Shown: in pieces, positions 62,518 through 64,000 of the stretch
Position numbering within the stretch: the first letter of the stretch is position 1
How the letters are laid out: each line of letters starts with the position of its first letter
NCBI RefSeq assembly: GCF_004341625.1
Contig: NZ_SLZG01000021.1
Coordinates: 1-64,000, forward strand
Reading direction: 5' to 3'
DNA: 64,000 bases
DNA from: Rhizobium sp. BK376
Lineage (GTDB): Bacteria > Pseudomonadota > Alphaproteobacteria > Rhizobiales > Rhizobiaceae
The notes under the pieces: model-generated
Database searches by the model: none
Told to the model about the DNA's origin: nothing
The model's input: the letters and a program-made list of their open reading frames with translations, nothing else
Translations under genes and position numbers: made by a program

Positions 62518-62934
62518 TCAGGGAAGGTTACGCATGACGTCCGGCGACATCGGCATCATGTTGTTGTTGAGGTGGTACATGACCCACATCGAACCGCTGA
62601 GCGCGATCACGACGATGACGATGGTGAAGATCATCGCCATCATGTTCCAGCCGCCTTCGGACTTGGAGTCGAGGTGCAGGAAGTAGATCATGTGAACGAT
62701 GATCTGGATGCCTCCGAGTACCATGACCAGTACCGTCGTTACGACCGGATCGGAGAACACCTTGGCCATGACGAGCCAGAAGGGGATCGCCGTCAGGATG
62801 ACCGACAGCACGAAGCCGATCATGTAGCTCTTGAACGTGCCGTGGCTGGCCTGGTGGCCGCCATGATCGTGTCCGTGGCCATGCCCGTGACCGTGGCCGT
62901 CGGAATGATGCGAAGTATGTGCGTTCGAGCTCAT
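62518..62934 (-). CDS. cyoD: Cytochrome o ubiquinol oxidase subunit IV
   Basis: 138 aa. A His/Gly-rich N-terminus (about residues 8-30) precedes three membrane segments. GTFKSYMIGFVLSVILTAIPF is the family start. The ATG overlaps the cyoC stop by 4 bases. Its long His-rich start could bind metal. Confidence 0.93.
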   Translation of the reverse strand: MSSNAHTSHHSDGHGHGHGHGHDHGGHQASHGTFKSYMIGFVLSVILTAIPFWLVMAKVFSDPVVTTVLVMVLGGIQIIVHMIYFLHLDSKSEGGWNMMAMIFTIVIVVIALSGSMWVMYHLNNNMMPMSPDVMRNLP

Positions 62935-63560
62935 CCGATGACTCCCAGCAGATAGACGATGGAGAAGACGCCGATCCAGACGACGTCAAGGAAGTGCCAG
63001 AACATCGAAAGGCACATCAGGCGACGCTGGTTTTCCGGGATCAGGCCCTTCATTCCGACCTGAACCATCAGCGTGATCAGCCATATGATGCCGCAGGTGA
63101 CGTGCAGGCCGTGCGTGCCGACCAGCGTGAAGAAGGCCGAGAGGAAGGCGCTACGCTGCGGGCCGGCGCCTTCCTGGATCAGGTGGTAGAACTCGTTGAG
63201 TTCGAGATAGATGAAGGCCGCGCCGAAGAGGCCGGTGACCGCCAGCCACAGCAGCGTGCCGCTCTTGTTGTCCTTCTGCATCATCAGCATGGCAAAGCCG
63301 TAAGTGATGGAGGAGAACAGCAGCATCGAGGTGTTGAGCGCCACGACCGGCAGCTCGAACAGGTCCTTCGGGGAAGGGCCCGCCGCATAGTTGCGTCCGA
63401 GCACGGCGTAGGTGGCGAAGAGGACTGCGAAGATCAGGCAGTCGCTCATGATGTAGATCCAGAAGCCCAACATAGTGCTGCCTTCGGGATGATGGTCCTC
63501 GGTCAGGTAGAAGGCCGGCTTTTCGCCGTCCGTCAGAGTTGTTTCTGCGTGCATCGTCAT
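62931..63560 (-). CDS. cyoC: Cytochrome o ubiquinol oxidase subunit III
   Basis: 209 aa with five membrane segments. LGFWIYIMSDCLIFAVLFATYAVL and GTHGLHVTCGIIWLITLMVQ are family motifs. It follows cyoB by 3 bases. Confidence 0.95.
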   Translation of the reverse strand: MTMHAETTLTDGEKPAFYLTEDHHPEGSTMLGFWIYIMSDCLIFAVLFATYAVLGRNYAAGPSPKDLFELPVVALNTSMLLFSSITYGFAMLMMQKDNKSGTLLWLAVTGLFGAAFIYLELNEFYHLIQEGAGPQRSAFLSAFFTLVGTHGLHVTCGIIWLITLMVQVGMKGLIPENQRRLMCLSMFWHFLDVVWIGVFSIVYLLGVIG

Positions 63561-63563
63561 GTC

Positions 63564-64000
63564 TTACACCTGCCCTGCGAGGATTTTTGTGCGCTCGGCT
63601 TCGGTTTCGATGACTTCCTCCGCGGGGATGTAGAAGTCACGCTTGTAGTTGAACGTATGGCCGATCGCGATGACGATCATGGCGGCGAAGGTCAGTGCGG
63701 CGAGCCACCAGATGTACCAGATCATGGCGAAGCCGAAGCCGATGGACAGCACGCCGAGGATGACGCCGGTACCGGTGCTCTTCGGCATGTGGATCGGCCG
63801 GAAGCCGTCAGTCGGACGCACGTAGCCGCGCTTCTTCATGTCCCACCAGGAATCGTGGTCGTAGACGATCGGGGTGTGGGCGAAGTTGTATTCCGGCGGC
63901 GGCGAGGAGGTTGCCCATTCCAGCGTACGGCCACCCCAGGGGTCGCCGGTCCAGTCGCGCAGCTGTTCACGGTTCTTGATGCTGACGAAGATCTGGATGA
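63564..64000 (-). CDS. cyoB: Cytochrome o ubiquinol oxidase subunit I, 3' part only
   Basis: The frame is open from the right edge to the TAA at 63564, about 145 codons. The translation starts IQIFVSIKNREQLRDWTGDP and continues WGGRTLEWATSSPPPEYNFA, then two membrane segments. This is the C-terminal part of CyoB. The rest lies beyond the window. Confidence 0.93.
   Translation of the reverse strand, partial: IQIFVSIKNREQLRDWTGDPWGGRTLEWATSSPPPEYNFAHTPIVYDHDSWWDMKKRGYVRPTDGFRPIHMPKSTGTGVILGVLSIGFGFAMIWYIWWLAALTFAAMIVIAIGHTFNYKRDFYIPAEEVIETEAERTKILAGQV

Overview
The window comes from the chromosome of an alphaproteobacterium of the Rhizobium/Agrobacterium type. The evidence is the irr-fabA-fabB-fabI block, the alphaproteobacterial order rimP-nusA-ylxR-infB-rbfA-truB-rpsO-pnp, a RIME-type mosaic repeat, a dnaK promoter of the alphaproteobacterial RpoH kind, and high GC coding bias from about 6.5 kb onward. 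The first 6.3 kb is visibly lower in GC and reads as accessory DNA.

Layout. 1-5.2 kb: the right end of an integrated element. It holds an HNH endonuclease, a three-gene minus-strand operon (nucleotidyltransferase, TIM-barrel protein, small membrane protein), a tyrosine integrase, and a probable attachment-site remnant that resembles the 3' end of a tmRNA/tRNA gene. 5.4-6.3 kb: a two-gene cassette that looks like a Panacea-domain (PanAT/SocA-like) toxin-antitoxin pair. 6.5-13 kb: envelope-type genes (polymerase-like membrane protein, SGNH hydrolase, fatty acid hydroxylase, DUF1275, YdcF, TRIC-like protein). 13-16.4 kb: irr and the unsaturated fatty-acid genes fabA-fabB-fabI. 16.5-19.2 kb: LuxR-type and AraC-type regulators and an RsmC-like methyltransferase. 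19.4-30.6 kb: the large translation, transcription and RNA-decay cluster on the minus strand. 30.7-36.5 kb: lytic transglycosylase, recR, MOSC protein, LysE exporter, YbaB, dnaX and the SRP RNA gene. 36.6-43.6 kb: HIT protein, nudC, a WYL regulator with two probable targets, recF, moeB, a GNAT enzyme, and an MFS exporter behind an attenuator with a Val/Ile/Leu-rich leader peptide. 43.6-50.1 kb: gyaR-like dehydrogenase, SH3 protein, adenosine kinase, hydrolase, cytochrome c (cycM), kdsB, pheA. 50.2-56 kb: dnaJ, dnaK and a class A PBP. 56.2-56.9 kb: very small ORFs with strong ribosome binding sites and their own terminator. 57-64 kb: FAD dehydrogenase, a small membrane protein, pit phosphate transporter, a secreted Pro/Tyr-rich protein, surf1, and cyoD, cyoC and the end of cyoB.

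Most of the window is housekeeping. The parts that deserve a second look are the nucleotidyltransferase/TIM-barrel/membrane operon of the island, the Panacea pair, the leader-peptide attenuator in front of the MFS exporter, the shared operator-like motif of the WYL regulon, an orphan terminator that implies a small RNA at 46.5-46.7 kb, and the small-ORF transcript at 56.25-56.6 kb. All family assignments rest on reading motifs in the translations; no database search was run.
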